This document shows, piece by piece, positions 36,064-45,034 of a stretch of DNA of 64,000 nt. The DNA is taken from the NCBI RefSeq assembly GCF_002813375.1, contig NZ_PHUJ01000003.1, positions 930,001 through 994,000 of the forward strand, in the 5' to 3' direction. Every line of letters starts with the position of its first letter. Positions within the stretch are counted from its first letter, which is position 1. Both the position numbers and the translations under genes were made by a program. This DNA comes from Pseudonocardia alni. Lineage in GTDB: Bacteria > Actinomycetota > Actinomycetes > Mycobacteriales > Pseudonocardiaceae. The notes beneath the pieces were generated by a model. The model was not told the DNA's origin and made no database searches. It saw nothing but the letters and a program-made list of their open reading frames with translations.

Positions 36064-38025
36064 GTGACGTCAACTACCCGCCCCGTGCGCACCCCCGAGG
36101 AGGCCGCGGCCCACCGCCGCGACGTACTGCTCCCCCTGACCGGCCTGCTGATGGCGCTGTTCGTCGGCGTGCTGTCCAGCACGATCGTGTCGAACGCGCT
36201 GCCCCGGATCCTGGGCGACCTCGGCGGGACCCAGGCCGAGTACACGTGGGTGGTCTCGGCGTCACTGCTGGCGATGACGGCCTCGACCCCGATCTGGGGC
36301 AAGCTCGCCGACCTCTACTCCAAGAAGCTGCTGGTCCAGGCCGCGATCGGGATCTTCCTGATCGGCTCGCTGCTCTGCGGGCTGGCGGTCTCCACCGGGC
36401 AGCTCATCGGCTTCCGGGTCCTGCAGGGCCTCGGCATGGGCGGGCTGCAGGCGCTGACCCAGGTCGTGATCGCGGCGATCATCACCCCGCGCGAGCGCGG
36501 CCGCTACATGGGCTACCTCTCGGGGATCATGTCGATCGCCGTCGTCGGCGGTCCGCTGCTCGGCGGCATCATCGTCGACTCGCCGCTGGGCTGGCGCTGG
36601 TGCTTCTTCGTCGGCGTCCCGCTGGCCGCGCTCTCACTGCTCGTGCTGCAGCGCACCCTGAACGTGCCCACCCCCGTCCGCGTCGACGGCGAGCGCCCCA
36701 GCATCGACTACCTGGGCGCCACCCTCATCGCCGCCGCGGTGTCGGCGCTGCTGCTGTGGACCTCGCTGGCCGGCAAGCAGTTCGGCTGGGCCTCGCCGAC
36801 CTCGTTCGGCCTGATCGGCGCCGGCCTGGTGCTGCTGGTGGGCGCGATCGTCGTCGAGCGACGGGCCACGGACCCGGTCGTGCCGCCGTTCCTGTTCCGC
36901 GACCGCACCGTCGTGCTCGCCACCGTCGCGAGCCTGTTCGTCGGCGTCGCGATGTTCGGCTCCACCATCTTCCTGTCCCAGTACTTCCAGCTCGCCCGGG
37001 GCGCCAGCGCCACCGAGGCCGGGCTGCTCACCCTGCCGATGATCGTCGGCATGTTCGGCGCGTCGAACGTGGCCGGCCAGCTGATCACCCGCACCGGCGT
37101 CTGGAAGCGCTACCTCGTCGGCGGCGCGGTCTCGCTGACCGCGGGTCTGTCGCTCGGGGCGGCGGTCATCTCCTCCACCGCGCCGTACTGGCTGGTCGCG
37201 GTCGCGATGGCACTGGTCGGCATCGGCGTCGGCACCACGCAGCAGAACCTGGTGCTCGCCGTGCAGAACACCGTCGCGCTGCGGCACATGGGCGCCGCGA
37301 GCTCCACGGTGACGTTCTTCCGCTCGCTCGGTGGCTCGGCCGGCGTCGCGGGGCTGGGCGCGCTGCTCGCCTCCGTGGTCGGGTCCCGGACGGCGGCCGG
37401 GCTGGCCGACGCCGGTGTCGACGGCGGGGCGGCCGTCGGCGGCGGACAGGTGCCGAACCTGGCCGACCTGCCCGAGCCGGTCCGATCGATCGTCATGGAG
37501 TCCTACGGCCACGCCACCTCGATGATCTTCCTGGTGGCCGCGCCGCTGGCCTTCCTGGCCCTGCTGGCGATCCTGGCCCTGCGCGAGGTCCCGCTGCGCG
37601 ACACCCTCGACATCGAGAAGCCCGCCGACCCCGCGGCCGGTGCCCCGGCCACCACCCCGGCCCCGCCGAGCGGTCCGGTGCTGCACGGATTCGTGCGGGC
37701 CGACGGCGCCCCGGCGGGCGGCGCCGTGCTGACCGTCCTCGACGTCACCGGCGACGAGGTCGGCCGCACCCGCGCCGACGCCGACGGGCACTACCGCATC
37801 TGCGTCGCCACCGGCATCGTGTCCACCGTGTACCGCTGGGAGGGCCGTCCCGCCGCGCGCCGGGTGACCGTCGGCGCGGACGGGCTCCGACTCGACGTCG
37901 ACCTGTCGGACGGCACGCCCACCGCCGGCACGACACGCACCACCGACGGGCATCCGGGCCGGCACGAGCTCGTCTCGGTCATCGAGGCGCCCGAGCGCGA
38001 GCGGACGGGGGCCGACCGTGGCTGA
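36064..38025 (+). CDS. DHA2-type MFS drug exporter with C-terminal carboxypeptidase-regulatory-like domain
   Basis: This is a proton-driven multidrug exporter of the EmrB/QacA group, 653 residues, with about 14 hydrophobic segments. Motifs are WVVSASLLAMTASTPIWGKLADLYSKK (in two parts, motif A) and GFRVLQGLGMGGLQAL (motif B/C). After the last membrane segment (about residue 510) a Pro/Ala linker leads to a soluble beta domain at about 539-616 (VLHGFVRADGAPAGGAVLTV, DGHYRICV) that resembles carboxypeptidase-regulatory-like or FHA-type Ig-like folds. GTG 36064 is chosen. The tetR gene overlaps its end by eight bases. Confidence 0.88.
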   Translation: MTSTTRPVRTPEEAAAHRRDVLLPLTGLLMALFVGVLSSTIVSNALPRILGDLGGTQAEYTWVVSASLLAMTASTPIWGKLADLYSKKLLVQAAIGIFLIGSLLCGLAVSTGQLIGFRVLQGLGMGGLQALTQVVIAAIITPRERGRYMGYLSGIMSIAVVGGPLLGGIIVDSPLGWRWCFFVGVPLAALSLLVLQRTLNVPTPVRVDGERPSIDYLGATLIAAAVSALLLWTSLAGKQFGWASPTSFGLIGAGLVLLVGAIVVERRATDPVVPPFLFRDRTVVLATVASLFVGVAMFGSTIFLSQYFQLARGASATEAGLLTLPMIVGMFGASNVAGQLITRTGVWKRYLVGGAVSLTAGLSLGAAVISSTAPYWLVAVAMALVGIGVGTTQQNLVLAVQNTVALRHMGAASSTVTFFRSLGGSAGVAGLGALLASVVGSRTAAGLADAGVDGGAAVGGGQVPNLADLPEPVRSIVMESYGHATSMIFLVAAPLAFLALLAILALREVPLRDTLDIEKPADPAAGAPATTPAPPSGPVLHGFVRADGAPAGGAVLTVLDVTGDEVGRTRADADGHYRICVATGIVSTVYRWEGRPAARRVTVGADGLRLDVDLSDGTPTAGTTRTTDGHPGRHELVSVIEAPERERTGADRG

Positions 38026-38644
38026 GCAGGCCGCCCCCGGGCGTCGCGAGCGCAAGAAGGCCGCCACCCGGGCCGCGCTCGCCGGCGCCGCGCTGCGGCT
38101 GTGCAGCACGCACGGCCCGGACGCGGTGACCGTCGAGCAGATCGCCGACGCCGCCGACGTCGCGCCCCGCACCTTCTTCAACTACTTCACCTCGAAGGAG
38201 GAGGCGGTCGTCGCGGGCAACGCGTCGTCGGCGGACACCCTGCTGACCGCGTTCGCCGCCCGACCCGACGACGAGCCGGTCACCGAGTCGCTGCGGCACG
38301 CGCTGCGCGCCGTGGTCACCGACCCCGGCTATCTCGACCGGGTACAGGCGCTGCGGGCGCTGCGGGGGCACCCGACGATCGTCGCGCACCAGATGGCCGC
38401 GTTCGCCGCCCAGGAGCGGGCGCTGGCCGACGCCGTCGTCGCCCGGACCGGGTCCGACCCGGCCCGCGACCTCTACCCGACCCTGGCCGCGGCCGCCGCG
38501 GTGACCGGGCTGCGCGTCGCGGTGCAGCACTGGCTGGGCGACCACGGCACGGACCCGCGCTCGCCGTCGCTGACCCAGCTGGTGGACGAGGCCATGGCCG
38601 TGTTCGACGCCGGCCTGCGCGCCCTGGCGGGGGCCCCGGCCTGA
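38018..38644 (+). CDS. TetR family regulator
   Basis: The 208-residue product has the N-terminal TetR helix-turn-helix (VTVEQIADAADVAPRTFFNYFTSKEEAV, about residues 36-63) and a helical ligand domain. The GTG start lies inside the end of the MFS gene, so the two are co-translated, as is typical of a drug sensor and its exporter. The likely operator is the palindrome at 36025-36047. Confidence 0.92.
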   Translation: MAEQAAPGRRERKKAATRAALAGAALRLCSTHGPDAVTVEQIADAADVAPRTFFNYFTSKEEAVVAGNASSADTLLTAFAARPDDEPVTESLRHALRAVVTDPGYLDRVQALRALRGHPTIVAHQMAAFAAQERALADAVVARTGSDPARDLYPTLAAAAAVTGLRVAVQHWLGDHGTDPRSPSLTQLVDEAMAVFDAGLRALAGAPA

Positions 38645-38675
38645 CCCGGCGGGCGGCCGGGAGAGGATCACCGGC

Positions 38676-39518
38676 GTGCCCGTCACCACCGTTCTGGACC
38701 GCCCGGCCCCGGCACCGCTGGAGCTGACCCTGCACCCGGTGCCCGACCCCGGTGCACCCGTGCTGCTGGTCGTGCCCGCGATGGGGATGCGGGCGTCGTT
38801 CTACACCCCGCTGCTGACGGCGCTGACCGACGCCGGCGTCGCCGCCGCGGTCACCGAGCTGCGCGGACACCAGGCCCGGCCCGCTCCCCCGCCCGGGCGC
38901 CGCCACGACTTCGGCTACGACGACCTCGTCGGCGACCTCGCCGCCGCCGTCGAGGCGGTGCACTCCGAGCGGCCCGGCGCGCCGGTGTTCGTCGTCGGGC
39001 ACAGCCTCGGCGGGCACCTCGCCACCGCGTACGCCGCGCGGCATCCCGACCGCGTCGACGGTGTCGCCCTCGTCGGGTCGGGCAGCGTCGACTGGCGGGT
39101 CTGGGGGCCCGCGCACCTGCTGCGGACCCAGGCCGTCGTGGCCGCGGCGATGCTGCTCGGACACTTCCCGGGCGATCGGGTCGGCTTCGCCGGGCGGGAG
39201 GCCCGCGGGCAGATGCGCGACTGGGGCCGGTGGGCCCGCACCGGGCGGCTCGCGTTCGGCACGCCGCGGGTCGACCACACCCCGTCGATCGCCGCGGTGC
39301 ACCTGCCGGTCCTCGGGATCGGGTTCGAGCGCGACGGGCTCGCCCCGCCCGCCTCGGTCGACGCGCTGCTGGACATGTTCGGCGCGGCCACGGTGACCCG
39401 TCACCGGCTCGACGTGCCCGCGGCACGCCCGCATTTCGGGTGGGCCCGCGAGCCGGGCGCACTCGACGTCGTCGTGCCGGTGCTGACCGGCTGGGCCCGC
39501 GACGCCGCCGGGGCGTGA
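38676..39518 (+). CDS. Alpha/beta hydrolase
   Basis: This is a soluble hydrolase of 280 residues with the nucleophile elbow VVGHSLGGHLA (Ser110), an oxyanion-side motif LLVVPAMGMRASFYTPLL near residue 30, and a late His in ARPHFGWAR that can complete the triad. It belongs to the serine aminopeptidase/lysophospholipase-like group of two-domain hydrolases. The substrate is unknown. It follows tetR by 31 bases in the same direction and is convergent with the AcnX-cluster importer across a strong hairpin. Confidence 0.85.
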   Translation: MPVTTVLDRPAPAPLELTLHPVPDPGAPVLLVVPAMGMRASFYTPLLTALTDAGVAAAVTELRGHQARPAPPPGRRHDFGYDDLVGDLAAAVEAVHSERPGAPVFVVGHSLGGHLATAYAARHPDRVDGVALVGSGSVDWRVWGPAHLLRTQAVVAAAMLLGHFPGDRVGFAGREARGQMRDWGRWARTGRLAFGTPRVDHTPSIAAVHLPVLGIGFERDGLAPPASVDALLDMFGAATVTRHRLDVPAARPHFGWAREPGALDVVVPVLTGWARDAAGA

Positions 39519-39530
39519 CCCCGGCGGCGT
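39502..39530. terminator. Strong bidirectional hairpin terminator
   Basis: ACGCCGCCGGGG and CCCCGGCGGCGT form a perfect 12-bp stem with the loop CGTGA. It covers the hydrolase stop codon and lies 20 bases from the end of the convergent permease gene. Confidence 0.75.
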
Positions 39531-39550
39531 CGGCGTGCGGGCGCTGCGGC

Positions 39551-40405
39551 TCAGACCCCGGTGTTCACCGACTCGTGCCACGGGATGACCAGGCGTTTCG
39601 CGGTGGTCACCATCAGGTAGAGCAGTGACCCCAGCACCGCGAGCAGCACGATCACCGCGAACAGGCGTGGCGCGTCGAGGGCGTTGAGGCTCGACACCAC
39701 CAGGTAGCCGAGCCCGGCGCTGCCGCCGAGGTACTCACCGACGATCGCACCGATCACCGAGAACACGATCGCGACCTCGGCACCGGCGAACACGTACGGC
39801 AGGGTCGCGGGCAGCTCCAGGTTCCGGAACGTCGCCCAGCGCGAGGCGCCCAGCCCGGTCATGACGTCGCGGTGCCCACGCTCGACCGAGCGCACCCCGA
39901 GCATCACGTTGAGCATGATCGGGAAGAATGCGAGCAGCCCGGCCATGATGATCTTCGAGGTGGGCCCGAAGCCGAACCAGATCACGAAGATCGGCACGAA
40001 CGCCACCTTGGGCACGACCTGCAGCGCGACCAGGGCGGGCTGCACCGCGCGGCGCAGCCACTCGATCCGCCCGAGCAGTGCGCCGACGCAGACACCGGCG
40101 ACGAGCGCGGCGCCGAACCCGACGAGGACCTCCAGCAGCGTCACGCCGATGTGGCCCCAGATCGCCGGGTCGGCCAGCAGCTCCCCCAGGGCGCCGACGA
40201 CGGCGGCCGGTGCGGGCAGGATGAACTCCGAGACCCCGACCACCGAGACGGTGAACTGCCAGGCCCCCACGAGCAGCAGCAGGAGCACCGGCCCGGAGAT
40301 CCACGGCAGGCGCCGCAGCCAGGGCGACTCCTTCTCGGGGCCGCCGGGGTCGGTCACGGGGGTGGCGGGGTCGGTCGCCGGAGCGGGCCGTTCGGTCGTG
40401 GTCAT
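39551..40405 (-). CDS. NitT/TauT-type ABC transporter permease
   Basis: This is an inner-membrane permease of 284 residues with six hydrophobic segments and a cytoplasmic N-tail rich in Pro/Thr. The EAA-like loop reads TGLGASRWATFRNLELPATLPYVFAG. Relatives carry sulfonates, nitrate, pyrimidine precursors or aromatic carboxylates. It is the last gene of the AcnX-cluster transcript, four bases after the ATPase stop. Confidence 0.9.
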   Translation of the reverse strand: MTTTERPAPATDPATPVTDPGGPEKESPWLRRLPWISGPVLLLLLVGAWQFTVSVVGVSEFILPAPAAVVGALGELLADPAIWGHIGVTLLEVLVGFGAALVAGVCVGALLGRIEWLRRAVQPALVALQVVPKVAFVPIFVIWFGFGPTSKIIMAGLLAFFPIMLNVMLGVRSVERGHRDVMTGLGASRWATFRNLELPATLPYVFAGAEVAIVFSVIGAIVGEYLGGSAGLGYLVVSSLNALDAPRLFAVIVLLAVLGSLLYLMVTTAKRLVIPWHESVNTGV

Positions 40406-40409
40406 CGGT

Positions 40410-41309
40410 TCAGTCCTCCCGGTCCAGCTCGGTGCGCAGCCCGGCGACCAGCGCGCCGAACTCCGGTGTCGTCTCGGTCGCGGCGGACCGCGGCCGGGGC
40501 AGGTCGATCGTGGTGATCGACCGGATGCGTCCCGGGCGCGGGGTCAGCAGCACGACCCGGTCGGCCAGGAACACCGCCTCGGGGATCGAGTGGGTCACGA
40601 ACACGACGGTGGCGCCGGAGACCGCGTGGATCTGCTGCAGCTCCAGGTTCATCCGGTCGCGGGTCAGGGCGTCCAGCGCGCCGAACGGCTCGTCCATCAG
40701 CAGCACCGACGGGTCGCAGGCCAGGGCGCGGGCGATCGCGGCCCGCTGGCGCATACCGCCGGACAGCTCCCGCGGGTAGGAGTCCTCGAATCCGCCGAGC
40801 CCGACGGTGGCGCACAGCTCGGCGGCCCGGGCGCGACGCTCGGCACGCGGTACCCCCCGCAGCTTGAGCGGCAGCGCGACGTTGTCGGTGATCGTGAACC
40901 ACGGGAACAGGTTCGCCTCCTGGAACACCAGGCCGAACTCGGCGAAGACCGCGTCGTCACGACGGCCGGCGGCCCACGCGGGCCGTCCGCCCGCCTCGAC
41001 CAGCCCCGCGGACGGGGCGAGCAGGCCGGACAGGATCCGCAGCAGCGTCGTCTTGCCGCAGCCCGAGCGCCCGACCAGCGAGACGAACTCGCCGCGGGCG
41101 ACGTCCAGGTCGATCCCGGACAGTGCGCGCACCTCCCCCCGCCGGGTCGGGTACACCTTGTCCACACCGGACACCCGCAGGCCGACCGCGCCCCCGGTCG
41201 GGGCCGCGTGCACCCCGGAACGGGTCGCCGTCGCCCGTGTCGCTGTCTCCTGGGTCATGCTCGTCTCCTGCTCCGCTGCCGGGGACCGTCGTGTCGTCGG
41301 GGTGCTCAT
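40410..41309 (-). CDS. NitT/TauT-type ABC transporter ATPase
   Basis: The 299-residue ATPase has Walker A GRSGCGKTTLL, a Q-loop in FQEANLFPW, signature LSGGMRQRAAIARALA, Walker B VLLMDEPFGALD and the switch His in FVTHSIPEA; these are the SsuB/TauB forms. ATG 41309 gives an N-tail of about 40 Thr-rich residues before the domain and overlaps the binding-protein stop by four bases. Confidence 0.92.
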   Translation of the reverse strand: MSTPTTRRSPAAEQETSMTQETATRATATRSGVHAAPTGGAVGLRVSGVDKVYPTRRGEVRALSGIDLDVARGEFVSLVGRSGCGKTTLLRILSGLLAPSAGLVEAGGRPAWAAGRRDDAVFAEFGLVFQEANLFPWFTITDNVALPLKLRGVPRAERRARAAELCATVGLGGFEDSYPRELSGGMRQRAAIARALACDPSVLLMDEPFGALDALTRDRMNLELQQIHAVSGATVVFVTHSIPEAVFLADRVVLLTPRPGRIRSITTIDLPRPRSAATETTPEFGALVAGLRTELDRED

Positions 41310-42334
41310 CGGGCACCCTCCGTGCCGTTGAGGCCGGCGTCGAGCCACTGCGCCGGGTCCAGGCCGGCGGGGACCTGACCGACCGAGGACACCTCGTCGT
41401 AGGTGGCCTGCCAGCGCTGCGGGGCGATGCCGGTCGGGCCCTGGCCCGCCGCGTAGCCGTCGACATAGGAGGCGAGCGCGGCGCGGGCGACCTCGGGCCG
41501 GTCCAGCGCCGAGACCTGGTACTTCGAGCCGATGAGCTGCATCGTCTCGGCGAACCCGTTCGCCTCGTCGGCGGTGATGAACGCCGTGGCGTCGGCGATC
41601 GCCGCGAGGTAGCGGCGCAGTTTGTCCTGCTCCTGCGGGTCGGTGGCGGTGGCCTTCGAGGTGGCGTAGATCTGCGACCCGGCGGAGATGGCGTCGTTGG
41701 GGTCGTAGACGACGGCCTCGGGCCGGGTCGCCTGCAGCAGCATCGCGGTGTCGAGCGAGACGATGAACGCATCGACGCGGCCGGTGTTCACCAGGTCGAA
41801 CACGCCGGGGCTGAGCCCGACGACCTGGCGGCGCAGCTCGGCGGGGGCGATCCCGGCCGACCCGGCGACGAGGTCGAGGGTGATCGAGCTGGTGCCGCCC
41901 TCCGACGGCGTCCCGACCAGCTTGCCGCGCAGCTGCGCGGCGTCGGTGACCGGCGCCCGCTGCGAGGAGACCAGACGCAGCGGCCCGTTGTGCACCACGC
42001 CGCCGATCGCGACCAGCGGTGCGCCGCGCTCGCCCGCGGCGACCATCGTCTCGATGTCGCCGATCCGGGAGATCTCCGCGGACCCGGCGAGCAGGGTCTG
42101 GATGGCCGGCGCCGAGCCCTGGGTGGCCTCGAAGGTCACGTCCAGACCGTGGGCGGCGAAGTAGCCCTTGGTGTCGGCGATCATCTCGGCGGCGTAGCCG
42201 AGCGACTCCATCGGCAGGATGTTGAGGAAGATGATCCGGTCGCGGCCGTCCTCACCGCCGCCCGCGCCGCATCCGGCGAGTGCGAGGCAGGCGGCGAGCA
42301 GGACCGCGGCGAGCCGGGTCGTCGTGCGGGTCAT
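41306..42334 (-). CDS. NMT1/SsuA-like ABC substrate-binding lipoprotein
   Basis: This is the extracellular binding protein of the importer: 342 residues with a lipoprotein signal (LAAVLLAACLALAGC, Cys22). The mature part shows the periplasmic-binding fold of the NitT/TauT group: AEMIADTKGYFAAHGLDVTF, QTLLAGSAEISRIGDIE and KLVGTPSEGGTSSITLDLV. The ligand is not readable; in this group sulfonates, thiamine precursors and aromatic acids all occur. It overlaps the amidohydrolase A gene by four bases, tying uptake to catabolism. Confidence 0.9.
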   Translation of the reverse strand: MTRTTTRLAAVLLAACLALAGCGAGGGEDGRDRIIFLNILPMESLGYAAEMIADTKGYFAAHGLDVTFEATQGSAPAIQTLLAGSAEISRIGDIETMVAAGERGAPLVAIGGVVHNGPLRLVSSQRAPVTDAAQLRGKLVGTPSEGGTSSITLDLVAGSAGIAPAELRRQVVGLSPGVFDLVNTGRVDAFIVSLDTAMLLQATRPEAVVYDPNDAISAGSQIYATSKATATDPQEQDKLRRYLAAIADATAFITADEANGFAETMQLIGSKYQVSALDRPEVARAALASYVDGYAAGQGPTGIAPQRWQATYDEVSSVGQVPAGLDPAQWLDAGLNGTEGAR

Positions 42335-43470
42335 CGGGGGACCTCCGGTGCGGGCTGGATCGACGCGAGGGACGGCGCGGGTGGGGCGACGGTGTCCGTG
42401 CCGCGGTGCCACGCGGTGCCGTTGCCGCGGTACCACGCGGTGGCGTTGCCGTGGCGGACCGCGGCCCGGGCGGCGGGGTCGAGGGCGGCGAGGAGACGGG
42501 CCACCCCGTCGCCGTGGCGGTGCGGGTGGTCACCCGCGTAGAGCAGGAGCCCGGCGGCGCCGAGGACGTCCAGGGCGTCGTGCAGCTCGCCGGGGTCGCG
42601 CGGCAGGTGGACCGGCGCGGTGGTGAACCGGACCTGCTCGCGGACGTACTCCGACGGCATCCGGTCCACCCACGGCACCTCGCGGCGGATGCCGCGCCAC
42701 TCCTTGTCCAGGCGCCACAGCAGCGGCGGCAGCCAGGACGAGCCGCACTCGGCGACGGTCACCCGCAGCCCCGGCAGCGCGCCGAGGGCGCCCTCGGCGA
42801 CCAGCGACACCAGCTGGGACTGGGCGACCTGCCCGTGGGACAGGTAGTCCTGCAGGTAGGTGTGGGTGAACCCGGTCGTGGTCGGGGCGCTGCCGACCCG
42901 GCCCCAGGCGTGCAGGGTGACGACCAGCCCGGCCGCGGCGGCCGCGGCGAGGACCGGCCGGAACACCGGGTGCCCCCAGCGCAGGTCGTGCCCGCGCACC
43001 GGGAGCAGCACCTGCACGAAGCGCGGGTCGTCCGCCCAGTGCTCGATCTCGGCGACGGCCGCGGCCGGGTCGCCGAGCGGCACCGCGACCGAGCCGCGGG
43101 CGCGGGGCTCGTGGTCGAGGAACCGCTGCGCGGTCCAGGTGTTCACCGCCCGGCACAGGGCGGCCTCGAAGGCGTGGTTGCGGCTGACGTCGAACGCTGT
43201 GGTGCAGGTCAGGACCGCCGTACCGACCCGGCCGCCCCCGGGTGCGGGGGCGTCGAGGACCGCGGCACGCAGGGCCGTGACGTCGTGCGGGGCGGGCCCG
43301 TCGACCATCGCGGGCGGGTAGGCGCCGGCCTGGACGGGGTCGGCGCGCAGGGCGGCGCCCGCCGCGTAGTCGCGCCAGTACGGGCTGAGCAGTTCCGCGA
43401 GGTCGGCGAACGACGCCGGCGCGACGTGGGTGTCGGCGTCGAAGAACTCCTCGGGCGGGTCGGCGCTCAT
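42331..43470 (-). CDS. Amidohydrolase-2 family protein A
   Basis: This is a TIM-barrel metal hydrolase or decarboxylase of the ACMSD/LigW-like group, 379 residues. The N-terminal metal motif is FDADTHVAP, a central His is in VVTLHAWGRVG and the late acidic motif reads YAGDHPHRHGD. It is a paralogue of the next gene: both share ALCRA.N, EI...ADDPRFVQVL and the W(L)P.LLW.LD...R..VPW..R.PSE.VRE block. Its C-terminus has an 8-residue tandem duplication. It overlaps both neighbours by four bases. The reaction is unknown. Confidence 0.85.
   Translation of the reverse strand: MSADPPEEFFDADTHVAPASFADLAELLSPYWRDYAAGAALRADPVQAGAYPPAMVDGPAPHDVTALRAAVLDAPAPGGGRVGTAVLTCTTAFDVSRNHAFEAALCRAVNTWTAQRFLDHEPRARGSVAVPLGDPAAAVAEIEHWADDPRFVQVLLPVRGHDLRWGHPVFRPVLAAAAAAGLVVTLHAWGRVGSAPTTTGFTHTYLQDYLSHGQVAQSQLVSLVAEGALGALPGLRVTVAECGSSWLPPLLWRLDKEWRGIRREVPWVDRMPSEYVREQVRFTTAPVHLPRDPGELHDALDVLGAAGLLLYAGDHPHRHGDGVARLLAALDPAARAAVRHGNATAWYRGNGTAWHRGTDTVAPPAPSLASIQPAPEVPR
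42401..42448. repeat. 24-bp tandem duplication at the end of amidohydrolase A
   Basis: Two adjacent 24-base units (42401-42424 and 42425-42448) match at 22 positions and encode NATAWYRG then NGTAWHRG. The normal family end has one such N-A-x-x-F/Y-x-R unit. Confidence 0.8.
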
Positions 43471-44597
43471 GCCTCGCTCCCGGGCAGGGTCAGGCCGTAG
43501 AGGCGGGCGGCGTTGGCGGCCGCCATCGGCCGCCGCAGCGCCGCGGGCAGCACCCGCAGCGCCGTGATCGGGTCGTCGAAGTCCCAGTGCGGGTAGTCGG
43601 AGGAGAACAGGATCCGATCGGTCATCCCGGTCTGCTCCCAGGTCGTCGCCAGGTGTGCGGGCACCGGCGGCTCGTCGATCGGCTGGGTGGTGAACCACAC
43701 CCGCTCGCGCACGATCTCCGACGGCGGGCGGGTCAGCCACGGGACGTCGTCGCGGCACAGCGCCCAGGCGTCGTCGAGCCCCCAGAGCAGCGACGGGAGC
43801 CAGGACACCCCGCCCTCGACGAGCACGAACTGCAGGTCCGGGACCGCCTCGAGGACGCCGCCGGCGACCAGCCCGGTCAGCGCGACGGCGACGGCGTTGC
43901 CGTACCAGGCGTGCTGCTCCAGGTAGAACGACGGCCAACCGTCGCCGCGGTGGCCCTCGGTGCCGCCGAGGTGGATCGCCACCGGCAGCCCGTGCGCGGC
44001 GGCCGCGGTGTAGATCGGCCGGTACTTGGCGTCCGACCACGGCAGGAACGTGCCGCTGGGGAACAGGACCTGCACGAACCGTGGGTCCGCGGCGCGGCGC
44101 TCGATCTCGGCGACGGCCTCCGCCGGCGACTCGTGCGGGATGCAGATGCTGGCCCGCAGCCGCGGCTCGGGGTCGAGCCAGTCGGTGACCAGCACGTCGT
44201 TGTACGCGCGGCACAGTGCAGCCGCGAACGCGGGCTCCTCGGCGCCCGCGGTGTGGCCCTGCATCGGGATGAGCACCCCGGCGACGACGTCGTAGGGGTC
44301 GAGCAGCTGGCTGCGCGTCAGGTCCAGGTCACTGCCCGGGGGCCGGACGGCGCTGCCGGGCGGGCCGGCCTCGGGGTGGGAGTCGCGGCGCATGCCGCCG
44401 TGCCGGACCCGGGGGTAGACCGCGGGCGGCGGCGCGCCGCGCAGCCCGAAGCGCAGGAACCGGCGCCGCCAGGGCTCGGGCAGCGCGGCCGCGAGCCGGT
44501 CGGCGGTGACGACCGGGTGGATGTCGGCGTCGACGATCGGGGTCCGGGCGCGACGCCGGGCGGGGGCCCGGCCGGTGACGGGTGCGGTGCTGGTCAT
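43467..44597 (-). CDS. Amidohydrolase-2 family protein B
   Basis: The 376-residue paralogue of the protein encoded at 42331-43470 belongs to the same metal-dependent hydrolase/decarboxylase group. Metal motifs are IVDADIHPVV at residue 22 onward, VAIHLGGTEGHRGDG, and a canonical ILFSSDYPHWDFDDP near the C-terminus. A Gly/Pro-rich loop (about residues 70-90) is unlike paralogue A. Two family members side by side suggest either two successive steps or a hetero-oligomer. The ATG overlaps the Rieske gene by four bases. Confidence 0.87.
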   Translation of the reverse strand: MTSTAPVTGRAPARRRARTPIVDADIHPVVTADRLAAALPEPWRRRFLRFGLRGAPPPAVYPRVRHGGMRRDSHPEAGPPGSAVRPPGSDLDLTRSQLLDPYDVVAGVLIPMQGHTAGAEEPAFAAALCRAYNDVLVTDWLDPEPRLRASICIPHESPAEAVAEIERRAADPRFVQVLFPSGTFLPWSDAKYRPIYTAAAAHGLPVAIHLGGTEGHRGDGWPSFYLEQHAWYGNAVAVALTGLVAGGVLEAVPDLQFVLVEGGVSWLPSLLWGLDDAWALCRDDVPWLTRPPSEIVRERVWFTTQPIDEPPVPAHLATTWEQTGMTDRILFSSDYPHWDFDDPITALRVLPAALRRPMAAANAARLYGLTLPGSEA

Positions 44598-45034
44598 GAC
44601 GCCTCCTCGGTGGTGGGACGGCGGCCGGTGTCGACGACCACCCAGCGGTCCTCGACGGTCACCTCGAAGGTCTCGGCGGTGTACGGGCCGGGTGTCATGC
44701 CCGGCGGGCCCGGCTCGACCGACGCCGGGAGGCTGCGGGCGGGCGCGTCGCCGGGCTGGTACGAGAGGCCGGTGCGCACGTCGTACTCCCAGCCGTGCCA
44801 GGGGCAGGCGACGAGGACGTGGCCCTCGTCGAGCCGCACGTCCGAGGGGCCGGTCGCCACCGGGGCCCCGGCGACGGAGCCGCGGCACAGCGGGCCGCCC
44901 TGGTGCGGGCAGTGGTCGGCGAGGGCGTAGTAGTCGTCGCCGACCCGGAAGACGCCGATGGAGCGGGTGCCGACCCGCACCACGCGGTGCTCGCCGGGGG
45001 CGAGCTCATCGGCGGGCAGCACGGCGAGCCTCAC
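44594..45034 (-). CDS. Small Rieske [2Fe-2S] protein
   Basis: This is a soluble electron carrier of 146 residues with both cluster motifs: Cys42-x-His44 in CPHQGGPLC and Cys77-x2-His80 in CPWHGWEYD. It has no oxygenase catalytic domain. About 30 residues in the C-terminal part (Pro-rich, EPGPPGMTPGPY) exceed the usual ferredoxin size. The GTG start overlaps AcnX small subunit by four bases. No Rieske oxygenase alpha subunit is nearby, so it may pair with the FAD oxidoreductase at 46807-48114. Confidence 0.88.
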   Translation of the reverse strand: MRLAVLPADELAPGEHRVVRVGTRSIGVFRVGDDYYALADHCPHQGGPLCRGSVAGAPVATGPSDVRLDEGHVLVACPWHGWEYDVRTGLSYQPGDAPARSLPASVEPGPPGMTPGPYTAETFEVTVEDRWVVVDTGRRPTTEEAS

